From Acanthaster planci (lineage: Eukaryota > Echinodermata > Asteroidea > Valvatida > Acanthasteridae), in the NCBI RefSeq assembly GCF_001949145.1, contig NW_019091393.1, positions 1,236,100 through 1,296,099 of the forward strand: a stretch of 60,000 nucleotides of DNA. The letters run 5' to 3'. The translations under genes and the position numbers were made by a program. Numbering within the stretch: the stretch's first letter is position 1; every line of letters begins with the position of its first letter. Below, one piece after another: positions 35,501-47,100 of this stretch. The notes under the pieces were generated by a model. The model was not told the origin of the DNA. It saw only the letters and a list, made by a program, of their open reading frames with translations, and did not search any database.

Positions 35501-36762
35501 TTTGAATATTCGTGATAAAAGATTAAGCCGCGCGCGATATTTTCTTGACATGCACAAAGAAACCGTTGTGCCTTCGTTGTAGTTTTAGAGAACTATTTTT
35601 ATGTACACCATTTTAATTTACCCAAACCTGGCTTCCTACGCAGCCAATAAAGTAAATTACATACCGTATTCCGTCGGCAATCTTTATTTAAAAAACATTA
35701 ACAGCGACCATACGTTCCCATCCGTTGAACGGGTCATAAGCCCGTGATCGGCAAGATTTAAATATTTAAATATTCGTACATTTGGTCAAATGTTCTATGC
35801 TCTGATTTTCTTTGATCTATTTCAATCAACAATTTGCCGACGTTTTCCAGAAATAACAGACAAGATCCGGTCATATACCAGCAGCTGAAGTAATTTTTTT
35901 TTTCATCTTCTCGAGTCATATGGACCTTTCACATCAAATTGGAGCTTCATACCGTGGGTCAACAAAGGCTAAAAATAAGCCCCACTGCGTCCTATGCAGT
36001 ATCACTCAAACAGCAGTCATCAAATATTGGCACACTTCACAAAATGTAAAGTCAACAAACGGAGAAACCTTGGAATGGGAAACCAGTTTGCATGAAAGGG
36101 CAAGTCACCCGATGGGTTTCCCAACTCCTCCCGTCATAGTCTACGTGGGAAAATTGGTTTTGTGGTTCACAATAACTCTTTATTATTTATTTGTCAAGGA
36201 AGCATGAACTAAACTTAGAGGTTATAGGCCCAACAATAATGAAATTCGATTTGTACATGAAATGACCCGCCTGGTATACTGCAGGATAGGACGAGTGGAC
36301 CATCCTGTTTGCGTTTACGGCGATCAGCGGCGTCCACTTAACGCGTGCACAGACGCTTGTCGGTAAACGCAGAGACGTGCGGAATGCTCTGTAGCTTCGA
36401 TTACAAAAATAGGAACTTTCCAATGACCCACCATCCCGGATATTTTCAATTTTGGACGAAAGCTTTTTGCCTCTTGTGGCAATCTCCGCCAAATGGTACC
36501 AACCTAAAGTAAAGAGGGCAGGAAAAGCCGCGCATGGGGCCAGGGGAGTCCCCAAAATGCAGATTTGCGGCTCCAGCACAGGCCTACATCCTGCTCGAGC
36601 GTACGTGGTCCTATCCGTCAAACGCACGAAACTATGCATTCAAAGCTAATCTTCTTTTTAAGCATCAGAGACCGACTAAACAGGGACTTTTCAAATACGA
36701 ATTTTATATATTAACAGCATTTGAGCAATGAGCCAGGTTTTTCTAACAAATGTTAAACATTT
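29541..36762. other. non-coding spacer, part 5
   Basis: No gene is recognised. It holds a TGACGTCA at 32495-32502 and a 26-base near-palindrome (33749-33774) followed by a 16-base direct duplication (GGTTATTTCCGAAAAT, about 33774-33805). At 34459-34759 both strands are open for nearly 90 codons with no identifiable product. AT-rich throughout. Confidence 0.5.
33749..33774. repeat. near-perfect palindrome, 12-bp arms
   Basis: CGTTTGCCAGTT and its exact reverse complement AACTGGCAAACG are separated by TT. A 16-base tandem duplication starts at its right edge. Confidence 0.75.
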
Positions 36763-36912
36763 GGGTTGGCGTATAGTGGTTCGATTCCCCGGCACAGTCC
36801 ACATGTGAGTTGGATTTTCAGTCCCTACCTGATTCCGTTGCCTGATTCCGTGGGTTTTACCCAGAAAACTCCTCTGGGGTTTTCCACCCACCTCTAAAAC
36901 TGTAACTGCTTC
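36763..36912 (+). mobile_element. truncated tRNA-derived SINE
   Basis: A pol III B-box-like GGTTCGATTCC lies at 36778-36788 within a tRNA-like stretch (GTTGGCGTATAGTGG before it, CCCGGCACAG after it). The downstream body, GTGGGTTTTACCCAG...CTCTGGGGTTTTCCACCCAC...TAAAACTG, resembles the conserved body of SINEs frequent in marine invertebrates. A 13-base unit (CCTGATTCCGTTG/GG) is tandemly doubled near 36828-36853. The A box is weak and the tRNA head is partly lost. Confidence 0.55.
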
Positions 36913-37799
36913 TCATAGTCTCCTCTCAACAGGTTTCTTCAGGGTTGCGAGCTACAGCGCCAAGGAGGAGGCTTTTGAGGAATCCTTCGTGTCACTACCA
37001 GAAATAAATTATCATTAAAACAAACCAGTTTCTTGAAGAAATCGCAAATTAGACGTTCAGTGAGCGATTGGGTGCACACACGACGCATAGTGTGAAGTCT
37101 CTCCTCAACAAAAGTTACAGGCCTATGCTCAACAACTTGAAGAAAAACGTAACACTTAAAGTTATGCATTTAAAATTCTTAGTATTCATCTCGCCATGAA
37201 AAACCACAGCTTACCATGCATGACGTAGCTGAAATATTTTTGAGAAATACACAAACGATTTAGAATTTCCTTTCCTGTATTCGATTTTGCTCCAACAAAT
37301 CGCAGGAGAAAAACGCCCCATTAGAAGTGTTCACCCCTAACAGTCCTCAGGTTTTCACCTGTTTGAGGATTGAGGACTTTTAGGGTTAAAATTAAGCTCA
37401 CGTATGGGGATGTTTGTAGCTCGAATAATATCTCTAATGCGGTTATCTATGTCTCCTAGTTAATTTTTTTGTGTAGCCTGTTTCCATTGTTTCACAAAAT
37501 ACTGCTATTTAGTCGTTTGACTTATTGTTGGTAATTATGTGGTCTAATATTGTAAATTTCTTTCATAGTTTCGTTCTTCTAGTCAACACGAAATTGATGC
37601 ACAAAAATTTTTAGTGGGATCTGAATGCAGTAATAAGTTATAGACCCTTTTGATGTCGCGCAATTTACCGTGAAGATAACACAAAATGCTCATAAGGAGT
37701 ACTCAAATTAGTTCAGTTGGCCGATGGCCAGCCTATGCAGACCTCATGCCCGGACATGGTTTCGAGAGTAGGTGCACATACATTCTGTATTAAATTGAG
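36913..37799. other. non-coding spacer, part 6
   Basis: No gene is recognised. A 15-bp hairpin with one mismatch (37335-37349 with 37371-37385, loop 21 bases) is the only structure seen. Confidence 0.5.
37335..37385. repeat. 15-bp hairpin
   Basis: CCCTAACAGTCCTCA (37335-37349) pairs with TGAGGACTTTTAGGG (37371-37385) at 14 of 15 positions, with a 21-base loop. It lies about 660 bases before the right-copy start codon. It is a MITE remnant or RNA hairpin; nothing decides between them. Confidence 0.55.
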
Positions 37800-38048
37800 G
37801 CGTGGTTCCCCTATCTCTTGGCAGCGTACCAAGTCACTTGCCCGCGCGGCACACAGTCGTTAGGCAGGCTGGTCGTGACGTCATTCCAAAACACTACTAC
37901 TGTCCAGGCATGCCGGGCCCGCGCGCGGTGCCGGCTTGATCAGAATACGTTACGGCTTGGTAGAAAACAACGCATCTTGGAGTGCTCAGAAATCAGTCGA
38001 GGAAATACATCGATTTTCTAACATTTGGCGCTTTTCTTTGCATCAACA
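37800..38048 (+). promoter_or_regulatory. probable promoter and 5'UTR of the right VLDLR-like gene
   Basis: The 250 bases before the start codon contain a CpG-dense patch (about 37838-37940, with GCCGGGCCCGCGCGCGG) and a full CRE, TGACGTCA, at 37876-37883. No TATA box or vertebrate-type sterol regulatory element (TCACNCCAC) is seen. The transcription start is not determinable by eye, and the boundaries are approximate. Confidence 0.45.
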
Positions 38049-38121
38049 ATGGAACATACGTTGAGATTACTATCTGCATTACTTTTGGTGTTACTTGTGC
38101 TATGCTTTCGAGGAGTAAGAA
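38049..38121 (+). CDS. right copy exon 1: signal peptide
   Basis: ATG at 38049 opens [19 protein letters not shown], a short n-region and strongly hydrophobic core, with cleavage likely just before or after the codon split at the exon end. The donor at 38122 (GTAAGT) leaves phase 1 and joins the next exon as Ser-Gln-Cys. An alternative donor at 38115 (GTAAGA) leaves phase 0 and would break the frame. Confidence 0.85.
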
Positions 38122-41100
38122 GTAAGTATTTGTCGGGTTATTTTACGGTCTTCGCTGATTGTTTTGACTAAACGTGCACGAGGGTCCCGCCATTCATTTT
38201 TGGGCCAAGCGAAGCCGCATTGGGCGGGCACGGCAGCCTGAAGATTATGCCTATTTTCATTTTGACCTTGTGAGTATTTCTCTCTTGTAAGCTCTGACGA
38301 ATAAAATGAGAATTTTGTTTTATGGTTGGCTGTTCCATTTGTGTACAGAAATGTGTAACGTAATCTAAATCATCTTTGCCGGCCGGCGTTTTGCCAGCGT
38401 AGCCAGACAGTCCAGACTGAGTGATGTGCATGATGAGGCATAGGGGCCTTAACATAGTCTAGCATGTTCATGATGTCTGGCTGCCCAGGCCTGCTGGCAA
38501 ACCGGCGCGACTGTTAATCTCACTTTCTCAGGTTTCCCCTTGTTTTGCAGCGGCCTAATTTCCCATTTTTTCATAGGAAAAATTAGGCGTAGTCATCGAT
38601 AAAGCCATGTTCCGAAGATTTCAGCAAAATATGCTTGCTTTCTTGTGTAGGTCAATGCGGACCGGATCAATTCAAGTGCGAGAACGGGAAATGTATCCCA
38701 CAGATTTGGACTTGTGACCAGGAAGATGATTGTGGCGACAGCTCTGATGAGAACGATTGTCGTAAGTATAATATTTCCCCTTTATATTTTTAACACTCTG
38801 TAAAACCTTCATTGGTTTTAATTGACTAGGCGTAGCGTTAAATGTAAACAATCCAAGTTCAACGTGAGTGCGAGGCCCCGTTACAATATATACTGTAGGC
38901 CTATTTTTAATGGCCTTTCGTTAAATTGGAATACTATTAAAATCTGTAACATAAACGAAAATTTACCAGAGGACTTTTTCAAATTTTTTTCATGTATTAT
39001 TTTTTTCCCTTGCTGACAGGCATGGTCACTTGGATTCCCATGCGTGTCGCTATTGATACAAGGACAGCATGCTGTCCGGCTGTAGTAAAAATGCCGGGCG
39101 TGTTGTTGTTTCAATGTTATGATTCGTCGGGAAAGTGCGCAATGCTCATTGGCTGGTTGCCATTTTATGATGATGCGTTGTATTTTGTGAATCAGTGGCG
39201 CGAGGAAACATGAATTATTCATCATGCGTGTCACGGGATTGGTCAGTCATACATCGACTGAGCCTACGCGGACCAACTGGGTGGTTGGGCTGATGGGCTT
39301 GGCACATTAATATGCAGAGTTGATTAACGCGGCATGGCGTGGTCGTCGTGTCATGAATTTGTTCAATGGCTTATTCCTCCATTTTGGGTAGAGGGTTAAA
39401 GGAATGAGGATTTTTATCTGAAAGTATTGAGTTTAAATGCCGTGAACAGGGTTTAAGGCTTAGTAACATCATGGAACTGATTCGCCCATCATCACACCCG
39501 TAGTCGTATTATCAGACGACTGAACTTTATGCAATTATTAATTTTGGGGTTTTCCACTTGTAAAAAGTTGTTTGTAGAGCGACGGTTAGAAAATCATCAG
39601 CACTTTTGAAGGCTCTAAGACGGTTTTCACCATATTTGGCTCTGTACGTGACCCTGTTTACCCTCCTTTGACCGACCCTGGTATGATGAGTAAGGGGTGG
39701 GTAAAGGAAGTAGTTCTTAAGGAGACTCCATACTGACTGTCTGGAAAAACTAAGTCATCCAAGTGACCTCCGGATACCTATTAAATGATCCCCCTTCCTC
39801 AAGTTGTGTTTTCCCTCCATTAAGTGTTTTGATGGCAAGGTTTTGTTAGACCTTTGACCTTGGTAATACATGTTCAACCTCTTAAAATGCAATTATCTTT
39901 GGAGGGAAGAAATCTCGCATAGAGGATGAATCATTAACTTGTAAGCGTTATATAGCTGAGAGAGTTTACTATCGAAATGTGTATTATAATCCCAAACTTA
40001 GTTTTATGTCAGCGGATCAGTTACTTCTGTAGCCCTTAAAACTACTCACCATATTGAGATTAAGTACAAACTGACTGTTTTGCTTAAGTCGTAGCACTGA
40101 TATATTTGTTGAATAAGCTTAATCTGCATTAGGCTTTAGAAGATAAAAATGCAATGTGTTAAGTGCTACCCAAATCATGGAGGTATTCTACCTCCATGCC
40201 CAAATCGAAGTCAGCATTAACTGCTTGAACAGTTGGAACAGACTCATCAAAGTCAACCTGCACGAAGGGCCAAGTACATGTAGCGATAGACTCCTTTACA
40301 ACTTGGCAAGATATACATTTCACTGTTGCAAGAACCAGTCTATACAATACGGTTTATACTACTAAACGGTTTATATGAACTAAATGCCTTACCTTAGAAC
40401 ACAGTGCACCCAATTTGTGAGGTGGGGGAGTTCGGTTTAATGTGGTAGACTACTTAATTGTTTGAGTAGACAGGTAGCCATGGAGGAATAAAACACATGT
40501 AGATAGTATTGTCTTCAGCAACTTAAAACACATTTTTTAGGGGGCCAGAAATTCTGTCCAAGACAGCAAGCTTGTGAAGTGATACTTTTCAAATTAGTTT
40601 CTGTGAAAAGCATTGAGATGGTAAAATGGAAGGCAACTGGTGGCTCAGTCTCTGTGACCTTTGTACACACCAGTACAGTAACCTCACCCACTAGGCCATC
40701 ATTAGTGGCACCACTGACTACACGCCCAATTTTACATGGAATTCAAGGTTTACACAGCTCACCTCACCCTATTTACATATTTGAAAAGTGGTATTTATTG
40801 TGGGAACAGTTCACAACACTTGGAGCTTTGTGTAAATTTCCTGTTGGTGGGATGCCGTCAGCAGGTACCTATTGAAAAGGGATTTACCTAAGCTTGAAAA
40901 GGTCCATGCCTGTGCAGTCTTTGTGTAATGTGAGGCTTACAGGCGGCGAAAAGTAGTTGGGTTGACATTAACCCTAATTCCAAGGGGTGATTTACTTGGA
41001 ACCTACCATGTAAGTTAAAAAAAAAGAAAGAAAAATATTCAACCTGTATTCCTAGACAAAAAAATGAGTGGGGGTATAATAATTCTTTTATATTCATCTT

Positions 41101-44100
41101 TTGAAGAACAGTGTAAAACATTTTACTAATTAAACTGATCCCTGAAAGTTCAACAGTTGAACAGAAATCCTGTTTGCAGTGGATTAGATCATCAGTCTGG
41201 GATGGTTTGATATCATACCACTTGCACATTTTACGTTCCAAGTTGGTGCAGCTCGTGAATATCTCCAAAATATTCTAAACAAGAAAAGCCTGGCAAATTT
41301 TACTTAGCTCTATTGTAAGGAAAATGAGACATGTTCCTTTAAATGAATATAGCTAAATAGATGCGCATTGTAATACCATTTTAGTTAATTGAAAGCTTGT
41401 GAAAAAGGGTCTCACAGAACTTGAGGCTCCGTTCTTTTCATCTTTACACTCTGGCTGATGAGACTAGAGCATCCTGGTCCAATAGGATGTCTGTTGGGTT
41501 GAGGTTTTACATCCCTAGTGTGCCTTGTCCAATGAGAGGCTTCGTTAGCTGTGGTTTCTGCTCAGCCCATCTCTGGGCCCTGGGATGACTCCAAACACAT
41601 CATGCTAATGTGTCCTTTCATTTAGAATTGTGTGACTGACTGCTCTTGTAATTGGCTTGTGGATCATTAGCGGATATTAGATTGCCAGTCATATTACGAT
41701 TCAGTAAAATGTTTTGTTGACATGCGCATTTGGTAACCTAATTAGCCACTCTGCAGCTGAGACGTAAATTTAAAGAGAATGTGTCAGAGTTCTCCTCGTC
41801 TCCCTTTCCTGAAAAAATATATGAATATGAAAGAAGTATTTGATACAGAATTGGCAGATCATTTTGCATTCGAAAGAGTTCTCGACACAGATGGGCATTT
41901 CACTTTTGAATATTGAGGCACAGGGCCTGAAGACATATTGACTTGCATTGAATCCTTGTAAATACCGAAAATTATTTGAAAAGTAGTTCAGTGTCACCGT
42001 GGAAAGTGCATTATGACACACCTTCGGTTATTTCTGTCACCTGACTTTGTGCTGGTATTAGTTGTATTCTATTTAGTGCAGCATACCCGGAAATGTTTGA
42101 TCACCAATGTGGAAATTTTGTATTGTAGTTACAGCAGTAATAAAACCAAGAAAAATAGGATGGTTTTTTGCCTTTTCAACTGTTTGGAGATGCAGGTAAT
42201 GCTGTTCCGTTGTAAGCAACATCCTAATAAGTAACTGGGTTTGTTTACATAAACCATAAGTGGTCACAACAGGTGATTTGTTTCCTGTTTTCACAGGTGT
42301 TGCTCATTGATTTTGCGCCTTTACAGACAATACAAATAAAACCTCACATGATACATGTGCTTCCCTGTCAACAGCCCTAAGGGAAAAATAGCTTCAGTTC
42401 AATAATCCTTTAAATTCCATTGAGTGTTCCAACGATATCCCTACCATTAATCTTCAGAGTTGGTAAACATGTTTTTTAAATCAGTTTTATTTGTACACAG
42501 AATGTGCAAAGACTACACCAGTCAACTGGTTGAACTGGGGACTGGTCTTAATCATATTGCCGTGGCAAGCACTCTATTCTGCCTTTTTACATGCTTTCCC
42601 AAATCCCAATCCGCCCAGTTGGATCTGTGCAGTGAAATATTGCTTAGCCTGCATTTTCCCAGACCTTTTCCATTTTTCTTGTAAAACCACCTGGTGGAGA
42701 GGTGAAAGAGTTCTTGCAGCCTGAGCCTGGCACTGTGTTCTGAATGCTTTCCTAAAAAAATGTCACTTCCTGTACAAAGAAAACAGCAGGGGTTATACTG
42801 AAAGAGTTGAATGCAGTTTTGAATTTCTTGTTTAGTATCTGGTTTGTGTTCGTAGTATTCAGGTGCTTTAAGTTGTGAACTCTGGACAAATGAGAATTTC
42901 ACCTTTGAAGGGATGGTTCAGACTTCATCAGTTCCAGTTTCCTTGTGTCTGCGTGATTCAGTTTGTGCCATTCATGAATCTATGATCACCACATGGTGTG
43001 ACCAGGCTCTCCTGGTTCCAACAAGGCCGAAAATGCGCTTTCACACCTGCCACTATAGTAACAGCAGCACTTTCCTCTTTCCTGAAGGTCACCGGTTCAG
43101 AAGCAGTAAAGGAGAGGTGGGCACGTAGATGGTGCAACCTGCTGGTATTGCTTGGTACTCTAAAATGCCCCAGCATACTGGGAGATTGCTCTCAAGAGGT
43201 TGTGGGAATTCAATACGATGCATGGCCCTCATGCGCCCGGTGCTTGATCAATATATCAAGTAGTTTGAAAGTGTTAAGCAAGGTCAAATAATTATGACTG
43301 AATCACCCAAAAAGTGTTTGCCAAACCAGGATAAAATGCTAGAATTTCTTTGTCTTAATGTAAGAACTACAGCCTGGAATTGGACAAGTTGTGTAATGTT
43401 ATTTGATAAAGACTTGATGTATTTGTACATTTCTTGTTGTTTACAGCACCCAGGACCTGTAGCTCTACCGAGTTTGAATGTAGGAGTGAGCATTGCATCC
43501 CTGGAAGATGGCACTGTGATGGAGATCTAGATTGTGCAGATGGCTCAGATGAGGATGCTACTAGATGTGGTAGGTTTCCTTTTATTAATAAATCAATCTA
43601 ATCCATCTCTTATCCCATACCCCCACAGTGTTTGTTTTCCTGCACCCAAATTCAAGATGCCGGTTTGAAACTGACAATATGTCTTCCAGTGATAAAAAAA
43701 ATAGAGCTACATGACATGCAGATCAGTAAAGGTGCTGGTAGTTAAGGCGACCGTTATGTTCCAATCAAATTTACTTATTTCCTGACTACGGAGCTCACTC
43801 ATCACATGCGCTAGTAGTTGAAAATTACAGTGCATGTGTGTAGTTGTGTGTATGTGTATAGATTAGATTTCGACTTTACCAGTGGCCTTATTTACTAGGA
43901 AACAGAACAGACAGCATTGATAAAAGAATCTATTTGCCCTATCTTATCACTAAAGCACAATACTCATGGCTTAGTAGTACAGTAAATACAGGATAACATT
44001 TACGATAGCTTTCACGTTTTGAAGGTACATTGGTTGAAGTGTTTATCAGTTGTTTGACTGTCGTGTTCAATTCCAAAGTACAACACCTTGACTTTGACTC

Positions 44101-47100
44101 TTTGATCCATGTACACAGCTTTTATTCTGGGCTCTGTTTCTGTTAACCCCAATAAGCGATACAAAAACTTCTGGAAAATTTTGCAGAAGTTCTGGATCAC
44201 TGAACTGAAAATTCTGTTATTAGCACAGCATATGCCTAGTTCGTTTTTCTCTTTTGAGTCGAAATACAGTGCACCCACCTAATGATTCTTAATGAAAACC
44301 GGGGCTTCTAGCGGTGATATGATACCCCCCCCAAATGTCTCTTGGGTTGCGAAAGCTTGAGCAGAACTGTGCTGGACATCAGAAACCTGACTGAAAGAAA
44401 GCCGTCTTACTGCCTAAACATCCCATGGTGAACAGGAAAAGAACTTGGCCTCTCTCTGCCTGCCCCCTGAGGGCCTGCCCCCCCTCCCAGCATGACCTGC
44501 AGGCTGACCTCTCCCTGGAAATGAATTTGCTGCCCCCAACCTTTTGATTTTTGGCCCTTGGGGGGAGAGGCAGCAAATAGGGAAAGCATGTATTTCACCG
44601 TAAGGTCAAGGGTCACAAAATAGCAATCCGAAACCACTTGTCCTTGTAAAAGGCTGGCTAGGCATATTCCACAAAGGGACTGGACATTTTGATTTAACTT
44701 GTTTTCTCAAATCAAACCTTCATTTTGGATGCACTAAATGCTCCACTGGAAACAGTGCCACTCTCAACACTGAGTATCTGTAAGAATGTTTTGGTTTTGT
44801 TTTGTTTCCTAGCAAAGAACAGAAAGTGGTTTTCATATCGAAATTCAAATCTCTCCTTGGAGCTTGTCCCTGTTAAAAAGTACACTGACATTAAACCAAG
44901 GTTTCTAGCTGTTTCACTTTTATGTTTACATATTTAGAAACGGTCCAAGTTGAGTTATCCTCACTGGTAAAATCTTCGCAGAATCACAATTTTTTTTGGA
45001 GAATTGTTGATGTGTGAATTTTGGTAAGGTAGACACCTCGGTTTCCTCTCACCACTCGTCACCTGTCTACAAGGGTGCTGTGCATGGACCCCTAGCTTCG
45101 TGCAACCACCTTATTAACTCCACAACTAATGGCTTTCTCAGGCTACAGAGTCTGGAAGTTGGGCTTATTTAAGGTCATGCCTGATGAATTTCCAATATAG
45201 CTGTGGAATGGCGTGATCAAGGGTCCATCCTCAAAACAAATCTGGTTACAGGGTTTGTTAAGGGGGTCTAATTTATTTTTGAAATCGGAAATCATTGAAC
45301 TGATGTTTTGGAAGCACATTCTTTTTAAGTTCAACAGTCACATTTTTAATGTGTCTGTTGAGTTGGGGAACTTTTAAGGAGTTTCCCCTTTGAATAGTAC
45401 AAGCTTTACAATCCATGCCTTTAGGCATCCAACTACATATGCACTCTTTTCAGAGAAGTTGATCAAAAACCTTGCCATCCTCTTTTGTTGGCCCATCCTG
45501 AGTGCAAATTCCATTCTATTTATATTCAAAATATGCAGCCTGCTGCAGCCAGGTGCTATTGTCCAAGCCTTAGTGGGATTTACTGTGACTATACACAAAG
45601 TACAAACTTTGGCTAGGTTTGTCCATGGAGCTGTATATGAGGCCATTAGAGATGTGTTGGTGCATGTTGTAGTTGAGTACAGGATCATAATTATTTGCAT
45701 ATCTGGGTTTTGGGTTGAAAGTTCTGGATCCATTATTTATACATTCTTTCTCATACAGGAGTAACAATTGAGGTTTTCTAAGTGACAGACCTAAGGCCAT
45801 TACCTGTTTGTCCCGTTAGTGTCATAAAATGGTTGAGATTTTATGCTGACAGGTTGTTTCAGACTTTTTAAAGCAAGGATGGGTTTTACAATTAGTAGAA
45901 TTACTAAGCTCAAAGAAAAGTTTGAGATGAAGATGAACGTGTTTCCAGATCTTGAACTGAGACTGATGCACAGCTTTAGAGAATCAAGAGTGGAATTTTA
46001 AAAAGAAAAGAAAAATTGTTGGACTGTACCTTAACAGATAGAGGACAGGGAATTTATTGTGAAAAGAACTATTTATGCTTGGCTGCTTTCCGCTGGGGGT
46101 GTTACATAACATCTACCTGTAGGAATGGAGAGGAGAAATGGCCTGATCATCCCTGATAGGATCCAACTGTCAATAAACCCACACTCTTGTTTATTTCTTA
46201 CCACCTGGCGCCATAAAATGTGGGTGTGTATGTGTGGTTGAAACCTACATGCAGCTCAAAGCATTTACACTTTATGCATTCACTGTTTTGTGGGCTTACT
46301 TACACTTTCAAGTTTGGTTTCGGGTTCAAACTCTCTTCTGTTGTATAACTCAAGGACATTCAAATAGCTTTGTCATTACCCACCAGACCTATCCGCATGT
46401 CCCAAAATCCCCATATTACTTGAAGCTTTCTCCTGTGATGTCATCCAAGTATGTTTTTCTGAAGTGGTGCTCTTAGTTACTGGACGGCAAACCATATTTT
46501 CCCAGCAAAATGCAGGCTGGGTTGAATTGGCTCACACTGGGAGGGATGTAACTTAGGTAGACTCTAGAGATCCAGAATGGCAGAATGGGGATTTGCTTGG
46601 CATAACATGCTGTCTGCAGTGCAGTCGGCCCATTGGCTGAATTGTACAACACATTAGCATAAAAACCAGACAATTGGGCCACTATATTTTTGCTGGTTCA
46701 AGTAGGTTCATGGCATGGTTGTGAAGTTGATTTCCCTTCCATACTAAAGGTGCATTGAAAATGTTTTCAGGAATTTCTTGTTGCCAGTTGAACTTCACAG
46801 TATACATGTAGATCTTGTGTTTATTGAACTTGCTAATCCGTTTCCAGTCTTCAACCCAGTTCCATTATCGCCTAGAACAGCTGTGTTGTCTGGGGCATTA
46901 GGTTTGGGATTGAAACATGCCAAATTTCTGCTCTTACATTGTTCCACATGTGTGTTAGGCATGTTTGATGTGAGTTTGACTTGTTCGCCAGTACAGGAAA
47001 GGTCCTGAGCCTGATTTTGACGTTACAGTCATATTGTTTGTTGTTGCAGCCCAAAAGACCTGCCGTGCTGACCAGTTCAGCTGTGGGGAGAGTAGCACTT

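Noticed and set aside
36187-36639. 150-codon minus-strand open frame
   Set aside because: No signal, repeat or family resemblance, and no supporting exon structure.
38380-38510. possible foldback element in intron 1 (GCCGGCGTTTTGCCAGC against GCTGGCAAACCGGC)
   Set aside because: Arms match only with gaps over about 120 bases and ends are not definable; too weak to list as a feature.
45374-45800. overlapping open frames on both strands of intron 3, up to 124 codons
   Set aside because: I considered a retroelement fragment on the minus strand, but found no reverse-transcriptase or endonuclease motif that I could name.
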